Source: Helicobacter winghamensis ATCC BAA-430
GTDB taxonomy: Bacteria; Campylobacterota; Campylobacteria; Campylobacterales; Helicobacteraceae
Reading direction: 5' to 3'
DNA: 64,000 nucleotides
Assembly: GCF_028751035.1 (NCBI RefSeq)
Contig: NZ_CP063533.1
Coordinates: 930,001-994,000, forward strand
The position numbers and the translations under genes are program-made. Below are positions 29,134-38,254 of the stretch, piece by piece; the stretch's first letter is position 1; every line of letters begins with the position of its first letter. Below the pieces are notes generated by a model. The model was not told where the DNA came from. It did not search any database and saw nothing but the letters and a program-made list of their open reading frames with translations.

Positions 29134-29802
29134 TAAAAAACCTCCTAGCTTCTATTACTTTATCGGTGCATAACATTAAATTCGCTCCGTTTAATTTAAC
29201 TTCAATCTCTTTATACTCTTGCCACTCTTTTTGATAATCTCTCTTATGAAGATCTGGCGAAACAATACAAATTTGTTTATTATTATTTAAATGCTCTTTA
29301 ATAATTTGTTCATTAATCCAATGACTATGAAACTCATCTAACCATACACCTTTTGCTTCATTATAAAACGATGGATTTTTTTCATATTCACTTTGTCTAG
29401 TAAATAGATTAAAACCTAATTTAATATAACCAAGAGCGTCTGGAATAGACATATCAAAAACAAAATAATTTTGAATATTATATTTTTCAAGCATAGTTTT
29501 TAAAATACTTTGTAAGCCGTCTGATTTAATATTTAAAGCTAGGGTTGAGTTTGAATTAATATTATAACTAGAATATAGGTGAAAAAATTCTTCTAAACTT
29601 AGAGAATCTTTTGTAGCAATATCGTGTGAGATAACAAGTAAGCCATTATAATCTCTTATATCAGTTTCTACCCCCCCCCTACACCTACAAGATGATTATC
29701 AAGCGGTAGATTGGAGCAAAAATCAAACTCTTTCTTAAAGGCAACTATTTGATTTTTTTGCCATTCTGATTCCCACCACCCACGATGCGCTATAATTTGC
29801 AT
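29126..29802 (-). CDS. GDPD-like phosphodiesterase, phase-variable, OFF at G9
   Basis: First gene of the operon, ATG at 29802, preceded by GGGAAG. The text starts MQIIAHRGWWESEWQKNQIV and contains the catalytic HR pair of glycerophosphodiester phosphodiesterases. After GVGGG it hits TAG, because the tract has nine G. With ten G the frame continues VETDIRDYNGLLVISHDIAT, the ExD and HD catalytic motifs, to the stop at 29126 (225 residues). Length arithmetic confirms one missing base (677 nt as read). An internal start would give only the last ~120 residues, without catalytic residues. The tract lies in an apparent insertion between FKKEFDF and VETD. Substrate unknown; a glycerophosphate or similar diester is the family norm. 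Confidence 0.85.
29671..29679. repeat. Poly-C9 (G9 in the coding strand), phase-variable tract
   Basis: Nine C on the plus strand in the GDPD-like gene; ten (or seven) would restore the reading frame. Confidence 0.88.
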
Positions 29803-29944
29803 AATCACTTCCCAAATTAAAAACTTTCGCGCAAATTATAGAGTATTTTTATAAAAATAAACCTAAAATTTAGCGCAACACAAGAAAAAATTTGCTACTT
29901 TTCTTTTTCTATGGTGAATCTTAAAAATTTTATATAGGAACACA

Positions 29945-30505
29945 ATGCAAGAAACAATTGATTTAATTGCAAAATATGGGTATGTTATTTTATTCCTTTA
30001 CTCTTTAGGCGGTGGTTTTGTAGCACTCATTGGCGCAAGTGTATTAAGTTTTGCCGGGAAAATGGATATTACACTAAGTATCCTTGTAGCAAGTATTGCG
30101 AATTTTATAGGGGATTTAATGCTTTTTTATATGGCGCGTTACCAAAAGGTTATGATGCAACCCTATTTAGCAAAACACCGCAGAAAATTAGCCCTTGTGC
30201 ATATCTTAATGCGCAAATACGGCTCTTTTATTATTGTGATTAAAAAATATATTTATGGGCTAAAAACGCTCGTCCCAATTGCGATTGCTCTAACGCCCTA
30301 CTCTCTTGCAAAATTTAATCTCTACAACGCATTAGGTGCGATAATTTGGGGGATTAGTATTGGACTTTTAGGGTATTTCTCTGGTGGTATCTTAATAGAA
30401 ACTTTCACAATGCTAGGGAAATATCCATTTCTAGCCCCTGTTTTTATTGCAATTTTACTCGGCGGTCTATGGCTTTGGCTAAGTCGCGCTACAAAAAGGA
30501 AATAA
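29945..30505 (+). CDS. DedA-family membrane protein
   Basis: 186 residues with four to five hydrophobic segments. The family core is seen as GASVLSFAGKMDI, ANFIGDLMLFYMARYQ and the basic stretch KYIYGLKTLVPIAIAL, typical of DedA/VTT proteins (lipid scramblase or flippase-like, undecaprenyl-phosphate or PE recycling). Its stop codon directly abuts the metH start. Confidence 0.85.
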   Translation: MQETIDLIAKYGYVILFLYSLGGGFVALIGASVLSFAGKMDITLSILVASIANFIGDLMLFYMARYQKVMMQPYLAKHRRKLALVHILMRKYGSFIIVIKKYIYGLKTLVPIAIALTPYSLAKFNLYNALGAIIWGISIGLLGYFSGGILIETFTMLGKYPFLAPVFIAILLGGLWLWLSRATKRK

Positions 30506-33500
30506 ATGGTATTACGCAATTGTATTAAAGAAAGAGTTTTAATCCTAGATGGTGCAATGGGAACAGAAATCCAAAAGCACAATATACAAACTTGGGGTGT
30601 TAATGCAAAAGGTGAAAAACTAGATGGTTGCTCAGAAGCACTCAATCTTTATGCAAAAGACATAATAAAAGCGATTCATACAAGCTATTTACAAGCTGGT
30701 GCAAATATCCTAAAAACTAACACTTTTGGCGTAATGCCTTGGGTTTTAGCAGAATATGGATTAGAAGAGCATTGCAAAGAAATTGCAAAAACTGGAGTAG
30801 AACTTGCAAAAGAATGTATTAAAAAACACTCTCCTTTAAAAAATCAAAACAATGCATTATTTGTTGCTGCATCTTTAGGTCCCGGAACAAAACTTCCAAG
30901 TTTAGGGCATATTACTTATGATTCAATGGAAGAAGGCTATGCATTATGCGTAGAAGGCTTTAAAGAAGCGGACGCAGATGTGATTTTACTAGAAACCGCA
31001 CAAGACCCCTTACAAATCAAAGCCGCCCTTAATGCAATAAAAAATACAGCACCAGAAATCCCTATAATGGTATCTGTAACCATTGAAACAACAGGCACAA
31101 TGCTTATAGGCACAGATATTACAACGCTATTTCACATTTTAGAACCTTACGATTTACTTTCTTTGGGAATTAATTGTGGTTTAGGACCTGATTTAGCACA
31201 CAAACATTTAGTTACCCTTAGCGAAGTTTGTAAATTCCCAATTTCCATACATACCAATGCTGGACTCCCTGAAAATCGTGGCGGTGTTACTTACTATCCG
31301 ATGGATGCAGAAGAGTTTAGCACCATTGAAAAAAGCTTTTTAGAGATTCCGGGTGTCGCCTTTTTAGGGGGTTGCTGTGGCACAACGCCAGAGCATATAC
31401 GCCAACTTGTGCAAAAAACACAATCCATAATCCCAAAAGCTCCAAAATGCACTTATCAACCAAGCATTACTTCATTATTTGAAGCAAAAGAGTTAAAGCA
31501 ATTTCCCGCACCCTTGCTAATTGGTGAGCGTTCTAACGCAACAGGTTCAAAGGCTTTTAGAGAATTGCTTTTAAATGAAGATTACGAAGGAGCTTTAAGT
31601 GTTGGTAGTGCGCAAGTTAGAAGTGGTGCGCATTGTTTAGATTTAAGCGTAGCCTTTGCCGGCAGAGATGAAAGTAAGGATATGCAAGAGCTAATTACAC
31701 GCTATGCAACAAAAATTACACTTCCATTAATGCCGGATTCCACACAAGTTAATGCGCTTGAAATTGCATTAAAGCATATTGGTGGTCGTGCGATTATTAA
31801 CTCCGCAAACTTAGAAGATGGAATTACAAAATTTGACAAAGTCGCAAGTTTAGCAAAAAAATTTGGTGCAGCACTTATTTGTTTAACTATTGATGAAGAA
31901 GGAATGTGTAAAACCTTTGAGCGTAAAATTGCGTGTGCTAAAAGAATGATGGAACGCGCAATCACAATCCATAATTTACGCGAAGAGGATATTATTTTTG
32001 ACCCTTTAACCTTTACAATTGGAAGTGGCGATGCGGAATATTTTGATGCGGGAATGCAAACACTAAATACCATTAAAGAATTAAGTAAGCTTTATCCAAA
32101 AGCTGGAACAACACTTGGTTTATCTAATATTTCTTTTGGACTTAGTAAAGAAGGAAGAATCTGTCTAAATTCTATTTTCTTGCACCACGCAATCAAAAAT
32201 GGACTAACAAGCGCAATTGTCAATGTTTCACATATTATTCCTTATAATAAACTAGAAGCAGATGATATTAAAGTGTGTGAGAATTTAATCTTTAATACAG
32301 AACTCTCTAGCGCACCCCTTTATGCCTTTATTAAGCATTTTGAATCCAAAAACACCCTAGACCTACCAAAACAAGAACAAGATGTGCATTTAAGCATAGA
32401 AGAGAGAATCCAAAAATACTTAATAGATGGTGAATTAAATGCAATGCTAGAGCTTCTACCAAGTGCAAAAGATTCTATAAGCCCTGAAAAAATCATTAAT
32501 GAAATTTTAATTGATGCAATGAAAATTGTAGGAGAACGCTTTGGAAATGGCGAAATGCAACTCCCTTTTGTCTTACAAAGTGCGGAAGTGATGAAAAAAA
32601 GCGTGGATTATTTAAATGCATTTCTACCCAAAAAACAAAGCACACACAAAACAACCATTGTTTTAGGCACGGTAAAAGGCGATGTGCACGATGTGGGTAA
32701 AAATCTCGTGGATATTATCCTAACAAACAATGGTTTTAGTGTGATTAACATAGGAATCAAAGCAGAGTTAGAAAAATTTTTAGAAGTTTTACAAACACAA
32801 AAGGTAGATTGTATCGGAATGAGCGGACTCTTAGTAAAATCCACACTTGTAATGAAAGAAAATTTAGAAGCACTTAAAAAACTTGATATTAAAATCCCTA
32901 TTATGCTTGGTGGAGCAGCATTAAACCGCAATTTTGTAGAAGAATATTGTAAGCCAAATTATGATGGCGTAATTTTTTATTGCAAAGACGCCTTTGATAG
33001 TGTTGCGGCGATGCAAATTATCCAAAGTGGCGATTTTAGCGATTTAACGCTACCTAGCCAAAAAGGCACAAAAAATAAGGAAGACATAGAAGAAAACAAA
33101 ATTACAAAACAAGAAGCAAGACTAAAAAAGAAACTAGATTCTACCCTAGATTCCAAAAAAGAATCTATCAATAAACCAACAAAATGCGAAATTACATTTG
33201 AATATGCAACGCATACCCCACCTTTCTTTGGCGTAAAATCTTTAGAGTTAAACGCTAATGATTTAGATTCTGTTTTTGACTATATTGATAAAGACTTACT
33301 CTTTAAACACCGCTGGGGATATAGCAAACTCAAAAAAGAAGAATACCAAATCCTAAAAGCAAAAGAATTAGAACCACTTTTAAAATCCCTAAAAGAAGAA
33401 TTTATCACAAAAGAAATCTTTAAACCTGTTGTTTTATATGGCTATTTTCACACACGCACTATTGCGCCCAAAAACTTAGAGGATGGATTGATTTTAGAAG

Positions 33501-33970
33501 TTAGTGCTACAAAAGATTTTATAGATTCTGAACAATTTTTATTTCCTAGAAGCACGAAAAAGCCTTATTTATGTCTTAGTGATTATTTTAATCCACAGGG
33601 CGATATTTGCGCAATGCATTTAGTTTCTAGCGGAAACAACTTTGCTCCTTATGAAGCGGAACTTTACAAAAATGCACAATACCACAAATACTATTTAGCA
33701 CACACTTTAGGAATGGATCTAGCTGAGGCATTAGCAGATTTTATCCACGCAAAAGTTAGAGACGCATTACAACTTGACGCAAAATGCGGACAACGCTACT
33801 CTTTTGGCTATCCTGCGTGCCCAGACCTTGCTTTAAGTGTGGGATTATTTAATCTCTTTAAACCAGAATCTTTTGGTATCACGCTAAGCGACACTTATCA
33901 AATGTCGCCAGAAGCGACAACATCCGCACTTATTGTTCCAAATAAGGAAGCAAAATATTTTGCAATCTAA
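30506..33970 (+). CDS. metH: Cobalamin-dependent methionine synthase
   Basis: 1154 residues with all four modules. The homocysteine domain (to about residue 310) has the zinc ligands in GINCGLG and GGCCGTTPEH. The pterin-binding domain starts LLIGERSNATGSKAFRELL. The B12 cap and B12-binding domain has the cobalt histidine in GDVHDVGKNLVDIIL (about residue 725). A Lys/Glu-rich linker (about 855-890) leads to the SAM-activation domain ending PACPDLALSVGLFNLFKPES. It transfers methyl from methyltetrahydrofolate to homocysteine. ATG follows the dedA stop without a gap; the 3' end overlaps the convergent next gene by four bases. Confidence 0.96.
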   Translation: MVLRNCIKERVLILDGAMGTEIQKHNIQTWGVNAKGEKLDGCSEALNLYAKDIIKAIHTSYLQAGANILKTNTFGVMPWVLAEYGLEEHCKEIAKTGVELAKECIKKHSPLKNQNNALFVAASLGPGTKLPSLGHITYDSMEEGYALCVEGFKEADADVILLETAQDPLQIKAALNAIKNTAPEIPIMVSVTIETTGTMLIGTDITTLFHILEPYDLLSLGINCGLGPDLAHKHLVTLSEVCKFPISIHTNAGLPENRGGVTYYPMDAEEFSTIEKSFLEIPGVAFLGGCCGTTPEHIRQLVQKTQSIIPKAPKCTYQPSITSLFEAKELKQFPAPLLIGERSNATGSKAFRELLLNEDYEGALSVGSAQVRSGAHCLDLSVAFAGRDESKDMQELITRYATKITLPLMPDSTQVNALEIALKHIGGRAIINSANLEDGITKFDKVASLAKKFGAALICLTIDEEGMCKTFERKIACAKRMMERAITIHNLREEDIIFDPLTFTIGSGDAEYFDAGMQTLNTIKELSKLYPKAGTTLGLSNISFGLSKEGRICLNSIFLHHAIKNGLTSAIVNVSHIIPYNKLEADDIKVCENLIFNTELSSAPLYAFIKHFESKNTLDLPKQEQDVHLSIEERIQKYLIDGELNAMLELLPSAKDSISPEKIINEILIDAMKIVGERFGNGEMQLPFVLQSAEVMKKSVDYLNAFLPKKQSTHKTTIVLGTVKGDVHDVGKNLVDIILTNNGFSVINIGIKAELEKFLEVLQTQKVDCIGMSGLLVKSTLVMKENLEALKKLDIKIPIMLGGAALNRNFVEEYCKPNYDGVIFYCKDAFDSVAAMQIIQSGDFSDLTLPSQKGTKNKEDIEENKITKQEARLKKKLDSTLDSKKESINKPTKCEITFEYATHTPPFFGVKSLELNANDLDSVFDYIDKDLLFKHRWGYSKLKKEEYQILKAKELEPLLKSLKEEFITKEIFKPVVLYGYFHTRTIAPKNLEDGLILEVSATKDFIDSEQFLFPRSTKKPYLCLSDYFNPQGDICAMHLVSSGNNFAPYEAELYKNAQYHKYYLAHTLGMDLAEALADFIHAKVRDALQLDAKCGQRYSFGYPACPDLALSVGLFNLFKPESFGITLSDTYQMSPEATTSALIVPNKEAKYFAI

Positions 33971-34536
33971 CCAAAAATTCCTTTTAAAGAACTAGGGTCA
34001 AAGTTTTCAAAATCAAAACTTTGTCCATTTGGTGCGCTAAATGGTAAGCTTGCTTTTTCTATTAATCCGCTAATTTGCCCCATTTTATCCATAATTTCTT
34101 GGTGCTTGTTTGCAAGATTTTCTCCCAAATCTCCTTCCATTTGGCTAGGAAGTGGCAAGGATAACGACACGCTCTCCCCGGCTAAAGAGGTTGTAAGCTC
34201 CTTTCCAAAAAGAGCTTCTCCCTTAAATTGCGCCGCCTTTGCACTTACATCTAGGGCATTTAAATCACTTCCACTGCTTTTAATTTGATTGCTTAGAGCA
34301 TTTAGTGTAATATCAGCAATTTGCATTGCGCCTACCATTTCATTTGCACCTTTAATTCCATCGGTAAATTTGCGAATTTCTAATACATTTTGAGAAAGAT
34401 TAGGAAGCTCTTGTGCTTCTTGTGTAGCTTGAGAAGCAACTTGTTCTTGCGTAATTTTGGATTCCACATTTAAAGTCGCTTCTGGCGTTTTATAGGCATT
34501 CCCTAATCCATAGGGATTGATTGTTGATAACATCAT
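33967..34536 (-). CDS. Putative RpoN-controlled, flagellar-associated secreted protein
   Basis: 189 residues, no classical signal peptide. It is rich in Ser/Asn/Gln/Leu and helical, starting MMLSTINPYGLGNAYKTPEA, with a flagellin-like tone (ADITLNALSNQIKSSGSDLN). The upstream DNA carries a sigma-54-type promoter (GG-N10-GC), the class used for hook and late flagellar genes in Helicobacter. Together this suggests a flagellar-regulon protein, perhaps exported by the flagellar type III apparatus; that is inference. I do not recognise a named family. Ribosome site AAGGAG is present. Confidence 0.75.
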   Translation of the reverse strand: MMLSTINPYGLGNAYKTPEATLNVESKITQEQVASQATQEAQELPNLSQNVLEIRKFTDGIKGANEMVGAMQIADITLNALSNQIKSSGSDLNALDVSAKAAQFKGEALFGKELTTSLAGESVSLSLPLPSQMEGDLGENLANKHQEIMDKMGQISGLIEKASLPFSAPNGQSFDFENFDPSSLKGIFG

Positions 34537-34562
34537 AACTCCTTTTAAGTTTTCTAGGAGTT

Positions 34563-34580
34563 AAGCATTTACTATTCCAC
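34563..34580 (-). promoter_or_regulatory. Sigma-54 (RpoN)-type promoter
   Basis: Minus strand GTGGAATAGTAAATGCTT: the -24 GG (34577-34578) and the -12 GC (34565-34566) are separated by exactly ten bases, with TGG and TGC contexts as in TGGCAC-N5-TTGC. It lies about 27 bases before the start of the 189-residue protein gene. Confidence 0.6.
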
Positions 34581-34688
34581 TTTTTGTGCTTCCCTACTTT
34601 CTAATTCATTAATATTTAAGCGCACAAATTTATAACACAGAAAAATTACCAAAGGCCACAAAAGAATTAACAAAATTGTATAAAACAT
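34572..34688 (-). CDS. 38-residue membrane peptide, CydX-like candidate
   Basis: Starts MFYTILLILLWPLVIFLCYK, a single hydrophobic helix, followed by a charged tail (FVRLNINELESREAQKVE). An AAGGAGG ribosome site lies eight bases before the ATG. It starts 12 bases after the cydB stop on the same strand. Small single-helix subunits (CydX/CydS type) encoded directly after cydB stabilise cytochrome bd oxidases in other bacteria. The sequence does not show the E. coli CydX motif, so the assignment is by position, size and topology. Its end overlaps the sigma-54 promoter of the next gene. Confidence 0.65.
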   Translation of the reverse strand: MFYTILLILLWPLVIFLCYKFVRLNINELESREAQKVE

Positions 34689-34700
34689 CTCAAAACCTCC

Positions 34701-35816
34701 TTAATAAGAATGCTCATCTAAATCACTAGTAGAAAGCTTTTTAGAATCCATAACTCTCCACACATACACAATATACCCAAGCACAAAAGGCACAAGCAAA
34801 CTTACATAGCCCATCACACTAAGCGTGTAATAACTAGAGCTTGCATTTGCAATGGTTAGCGAGCTTTGTAAATCTGTAATTGAAGGATAAAATGCACTAT
34901 TTCCCAAGCCTACATTTAAGAAAACTGCCATTACGCTAAACACCACGCCAATGCCTAGCAAAAAAATCCCTTTTGTGCATTTTAAACTTCCATAAATTCC
35001 ACCAAGCACCAAAACAACACCTACAAGCAATAAGATTAAGAGTATAGGATTATCCAAAAAATTTTGCAAATACACATAAGGTTGCAAACTCACAACCCCG
35101 GCACTATCCACAAAAAACCCATCTTTTAAACAAATCCAAACGAGAAACCCTAAAAAGAAAGGTAAAAATAAAAGTGTATTAATCACAATATCTTTTCTTG
35201 CTTTTTCTACAATTTGCGCGTTATCAATAGCATTAATAAAATAACTCTCCGCTAAGATTCTACTTAAAAACACAAGCGCGATTCCTAAAAGATAGTTAAA
35301 AGGATTAGCAAGCTGCTCTAACCCCCTAAAAGCACCTCTCCATTCTACAAAGCGGTTTTCATCTAGCACAAATTCTGAGCCTGCAAAAAATGTGCTAACA
35401 GCTACACCTATCAAAAAAACACCCAAAATTCCATTGATTTTTAAAAATACTTCATAGGTTTTACTTCCTAAAAAATTGCCTTCTTTTTTTCTATATTCGT
35501 AACTAACAGCTTGTAAAATGAAGCAAAATAAAATTACCAGCCACACCCAATAAGCCCCACCAAAACTTGTGCTATAAAAGAGCGGAAATGCCGCAAAAGC
35601 TGCTCCACCAAATAACACAAGCGTCGTAAAACCAAGTTCCCATTTTCTCCCCAAGCAATTAATTAGAAGCGTTTTTTCTTGATCATTGCTTGAGAGCCTA
35701 TCTATTAACCCCTGTCCTCCCTGCACAAAAAACATAAACACAAGCAATCCCCCAAGCAAACTTAAAATAATCCACCAATACACTTGCAAGCTAGCGTGTT
35801 CTAATCCAAAAAACAT
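34701..35816 (-). CDS. cydB: Cytochrome bd-type quinol oxidase subunit II
   Basis: 371 residues with about eight to nine membrane segments. Starts MFFGLEHASLQVYWWIILSL; the conserved Trp/Gly-rich early helices and the AYWVWLVILFCFILQ region fit CydB. It forms the heterodimer with CydA in the inner membrane and reduces oxygen to water using quinol. Lies 11 bases after cydA. Confidence 0.92.
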   Translation of the reverse strand: MFFGLEHASLQVYWWIILSLLGGLLVFMFFVQGGQGLIDRLSSNDQEKTLLINCLGRKWELGFTTLVLFGGAAFAAFPLFYSTSFGGAYWVWLVILFCFILQAVSYEYRKKEGNFLGSKTYEVFLKINGILGVFLIGVAVSTFFAGSEFVLDENRFVEWRGAFRGLEQLANPFNYLLGIALVFLSRILAESYFINAIDNAQIVEKARKDIVINTLLFLPFFLGFLVWICLKDGFFVDSAGVVSLQPYVYLQNFLDNPILLILLLVGVVLVLGGIYGSLKCTKGIFLLGIGVVFSVMAVFLNVGLGNSAFYPSITDLQSSLTIANASSSYYTLSVMGYVSLLVPFVLGYIVYVWRVMDSKKLSTSDLDEHSY

Positions 35817-35827
35817 TGATTCTCCTT

Positions 35828-37345
35828 TTAGTGCGCAAAGCCTTTTTTGATTTGTTTTGCCATAATTCCAAGCTCCGCAATAAGCAAAGTGGTAAAAAGC
35901 ACAAGAAAAATAAAAAATGAAATTTGCACATTAATATGTGAAAGCTTCGTTGCAGCAATATGCACAGGCATTAAATCTTGAATCGCCCAAGGTTGTCTGC
36001 CAACTTCAGCCACAATCCACCCTGCTTCTGCGGCAATATAACCTAATGGAATTGCTATCACGCATAACCAAAGGATTTTTCTAAATTTTTCTATTTTGCT
36101 TGCCATTGCCAAATACAACACTATAATAAATAAAATAAAAAAGAAGCTCCCAAGCGCAACCATTAAGTGAAAACTATAAAATGTTAAAGCAACTGGTGGC
36201 ACTGCTTGTTCTTTATTCTCCAAATATCCATAGCCAAAGTTGTGCATATTTGCTTGTAAAATCTCTTTTGATTCTTGCATTAACACTGTGTTATTCTCTG
36301 CTTTTGCCGCCTTATAATCTTTGAGTGCTTGCACAGCTAATTGTCCGCTTTGAATCCTAGCATCCATTGGCGGAATCCCTTTTTCTTCATTTCCATAAAG
36401 CAAATCATCAATCCCCGCAATAAAGCCTTCTGTATCCCTTTGTCCTAGAATTGAGAGCGCATAAGGAATCGTAAAGTCAAACAAAAACACACTTTCGTCA
36501 TCACCGGGCTTTTTGTTAGGATTTAAGATTCCAAATGCTACAAGCCCAGCTCTATGTTCTCCTTCATAAATCCCTTCCATTGCTGCTAATTTCATCGGCT
36601 GTTTCTGTGTAACTTGATAAGCACTCTCATCACCACTAAAGAATAAGAAAATTGAAGTTAAAAGCCCAAAAGAAGCCCCCACAACTAAGCTTTTTTTTGC
36701 TTCTATAAAATGCCTACCTTTTAGTAAATACCAAGCGCTAATCCCCATTACAAAAAGTGCAGAAATTACATATCCACTAGCAACCGTATGTAAAAACTTA
36801 GACACTGCCACAGGCGAAAGTGCTACATCTAAAAAGCTTGTCATTTCATTTCTAGCAGTATCTGGGTTAAACATCGTGCCAACAGGGTATTGCATCCAAC
36901 CATTTGCCACTAAAATCCAAAATGCGCTTAAATTACTTCCAATTGCTACAAGCCAAGTAGAGATTAAATGGAATCTTTTTGAAACACGATTCCAACCAAA
37001 GAACATTACCGCAAAAAATGTCGCTTCCAAGAAAAAGGCTAAAATCCCTTCAACTGCCAAAGGTGCGCCAAAAATATCCCCCACAAACCAACTATAATTC
37101 GCCCAATTTGTGCCAAACTCAAACTCCATAATAATACCTGTTGCCACACCAATGGCAAAGTTAATTCCAAAAAGAGTTAGCCAAAATTTTGTAATCTTTT
37201 TCCACTCTTCATTGCCTGTTTTTACATAAATGCTCTCCATTATTGCGATGATAAAGGATAGCCCAAGCGTTAAAGGCACAAATAAAAAATGATAAATCGC
37301 AGTTAGTGCAAACTGCGCCCTGCTCCAATCCACACTTAATTCCAT
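35828..37345 (-). CDS. cydA: Cytochrome bd-type quinol oxidase subunit I
   Basis: 505 residues. The start VDWSRAQFALTAIYHFLFVP has the haem b595 histidine region. The Q-loop begins KLAAMEGIYEGEHRAG (Lys and Glu of the quinol site), and the GWIVAEVGRQPW motif is clear. The loop length is moderate, so I cannot say whether this is the cyanide-insensitive CioA type. High-affinity or NO-resistant respiration is typical for the family. Operon: DUF4492 - cydA - cydB - small peptide. Confidence 0.94.
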   Translation of the reverse strand: MELSVDWSRAQFALTAIYHFLFVPLTLGLSFIIAIMESIYVKTGNEEWKKITKFWLTLFGINFAIGVATGIIMEFEFGTNWANYSWFVGDIFGAPLAVEGILAFFLEATFFAVMFFGWNRVSKRFHLISTWLVAIGSNLSAFWILVANGWMQYPVGTMFNPDTARNEMTSFLDVALSPVAVSKFLHTVASGYVISALFVMGISAWYLLKGRHFIEAKKSLVVGASFGLLTSIFLFFSGDESAYQVTQKQPMKLAAMEGIYEGEHRAGLVAFGILNPNKKPGDDESVFLFDFTIPYALSILGQRDTEGFIAGIDDLLYGNEEKGIPPMDARIQSGQLAVQALKDYKAAKAENNTVLMQESKEILQANMHNFGYGYLENKEQAVPPVALTFYSFHLMVALGSFFFILFIIVLYLAMASKIEKFRKILWLCVIAIPLGYIAAEAGWIVAEVGRQPWAIQDLMPVHIAATKLSHINVQISFFIFLVLFTTLLIAELGIMAKQIKKGFAH

Positions 37346-37346
37346 T

Positions 37347-37547
37347 TTATTCCTTTGTAAGATTTTCTAAAACAAATTTACTCTTTGCTTCTTGTGTTCC
37401 AAGGCTTCTCAATGAAGTATCGTAAATAAAAACTTTAAGCACGGCAAACATCACAAAGAGTTTAATAAAAATTACAAGCCACAAGGTTTTACCAAGCTTC
37501 ATATTGCGGAATCCTTCCACATACATTCCTAAAATGTTTTTAAACAT
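37347..37547 (-). CDS. DUF4492 small membrane protein of the cytochrome bd operon
   Basis: 66 residues: MFKNILGMYVEGFRNMKLGK, then a hydrophobic helix (TLWLVIFIKLFVMFAVLKVF) and a polar tail. This matches DUF4492 proteins, which stand before cydA in epsilonproteobacteria and Bacteroidetes. Only one base separates it from the cydA start. Role probably in assembly or stability of the oxidase (inference). Confidence 0.85.
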   Translation of the reverse strand: MFKNILGMYVEGFRNMKLGKTLWLVIFIKLFVMFAVLKVFIYDTSLRSLGTQEAKSKFVLENLTKE

Positions 37548-37663
37548 AGTAATCCTTAAGAGTTATCAAAAAACTTCGGATTTTAGAGAAAAGTAACTTT
37601 TTAACCGCTTAATACAAACAAAAATCAAAAAAATCTTGACTTTGTAAAATTTTTAGTTAAATT

Positions 37664-38254
37664 TTATTTGACTTTTTTGAAAAAATGCGTGAAATTTACC
37701 AAAACTAAAATTCCGATTCCAACTCCATAAATCACAAAAATAAACAACGCACACTCCGCCATTGTGCCAAACTTTAGCGATGGGATTAAATACCAACCAT
37801 TAGCGTAAAGAGAAATCCACCATTCTTGCAAGGGGGATAAATTTTGGATTCCATTTAACACAGGAAAATCCACTCCGCAAAAACCACTAGGAGCAAAAAG
37901 ACTTGGAAGCCAAGTATCAAGCGGCAAATTAAAATCAAATTTTGGATTTAACGAACACCCCTTTAGCCCAAAGATAAAAGTTTCACTCTCCAAGGCATTT
38001 TGGATTCCAATTAATCTAAATGCCGCTAAAATCCCATTAATTAGCCCATACACACAAAATGCGATTCCAACATATCTAAGCACGCAAAACATTGCAAGCA
38101 AACATCCAAAGCCCAAAACCACAAAAGCATAGCGGATATACACACATTGCTCACAAGGTTGTAGCATTAAATACTTTTGTAAAACAAAATGCGAAAATGC
38201 CACAAACAAGAACGCCAAAATCCCTAGAAAAAACCAAAATTTATTCTGTATCAT
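37664..38254 (-). CDS. DsbB/DsbI-family disulfide-forming membrane protein
   Basis: 196 residues with four hydrophobic helices. First periplasmic loop contains the redox motif PCEQCVYIRY (CxxC) at about residue 33. The second loop carries a cysteine pair about 25 residues apart (KGCSLNPKFDF ... PSGFCGVDF). Such proteins re-oxidise DsbA-like thiol oxidases with quinone. The CEQCVYIR text resembles DsbI rather than E. coli DsbB. Its start overlaps the DMT gene end by four bases. Confidence 0.85.
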   Translation of the reverse strand: MIQNKFWFFLGILAFLFVAFSHFVLQKYLMLQPCEQCVYIRYAFVVLGFGCLLAMFCVLRYVGIAFCVYGLINGILAAFRLIGIQNALESETFIFGLKGCSLNPKFDFNLPLDTWLPSLFAPSGFCGVDFPVLNGIQNLSPLQEWWISLYANGWYLIPSLKFGTMAECALFIFVIYGVGIGILVLVNFTHFFKKVK

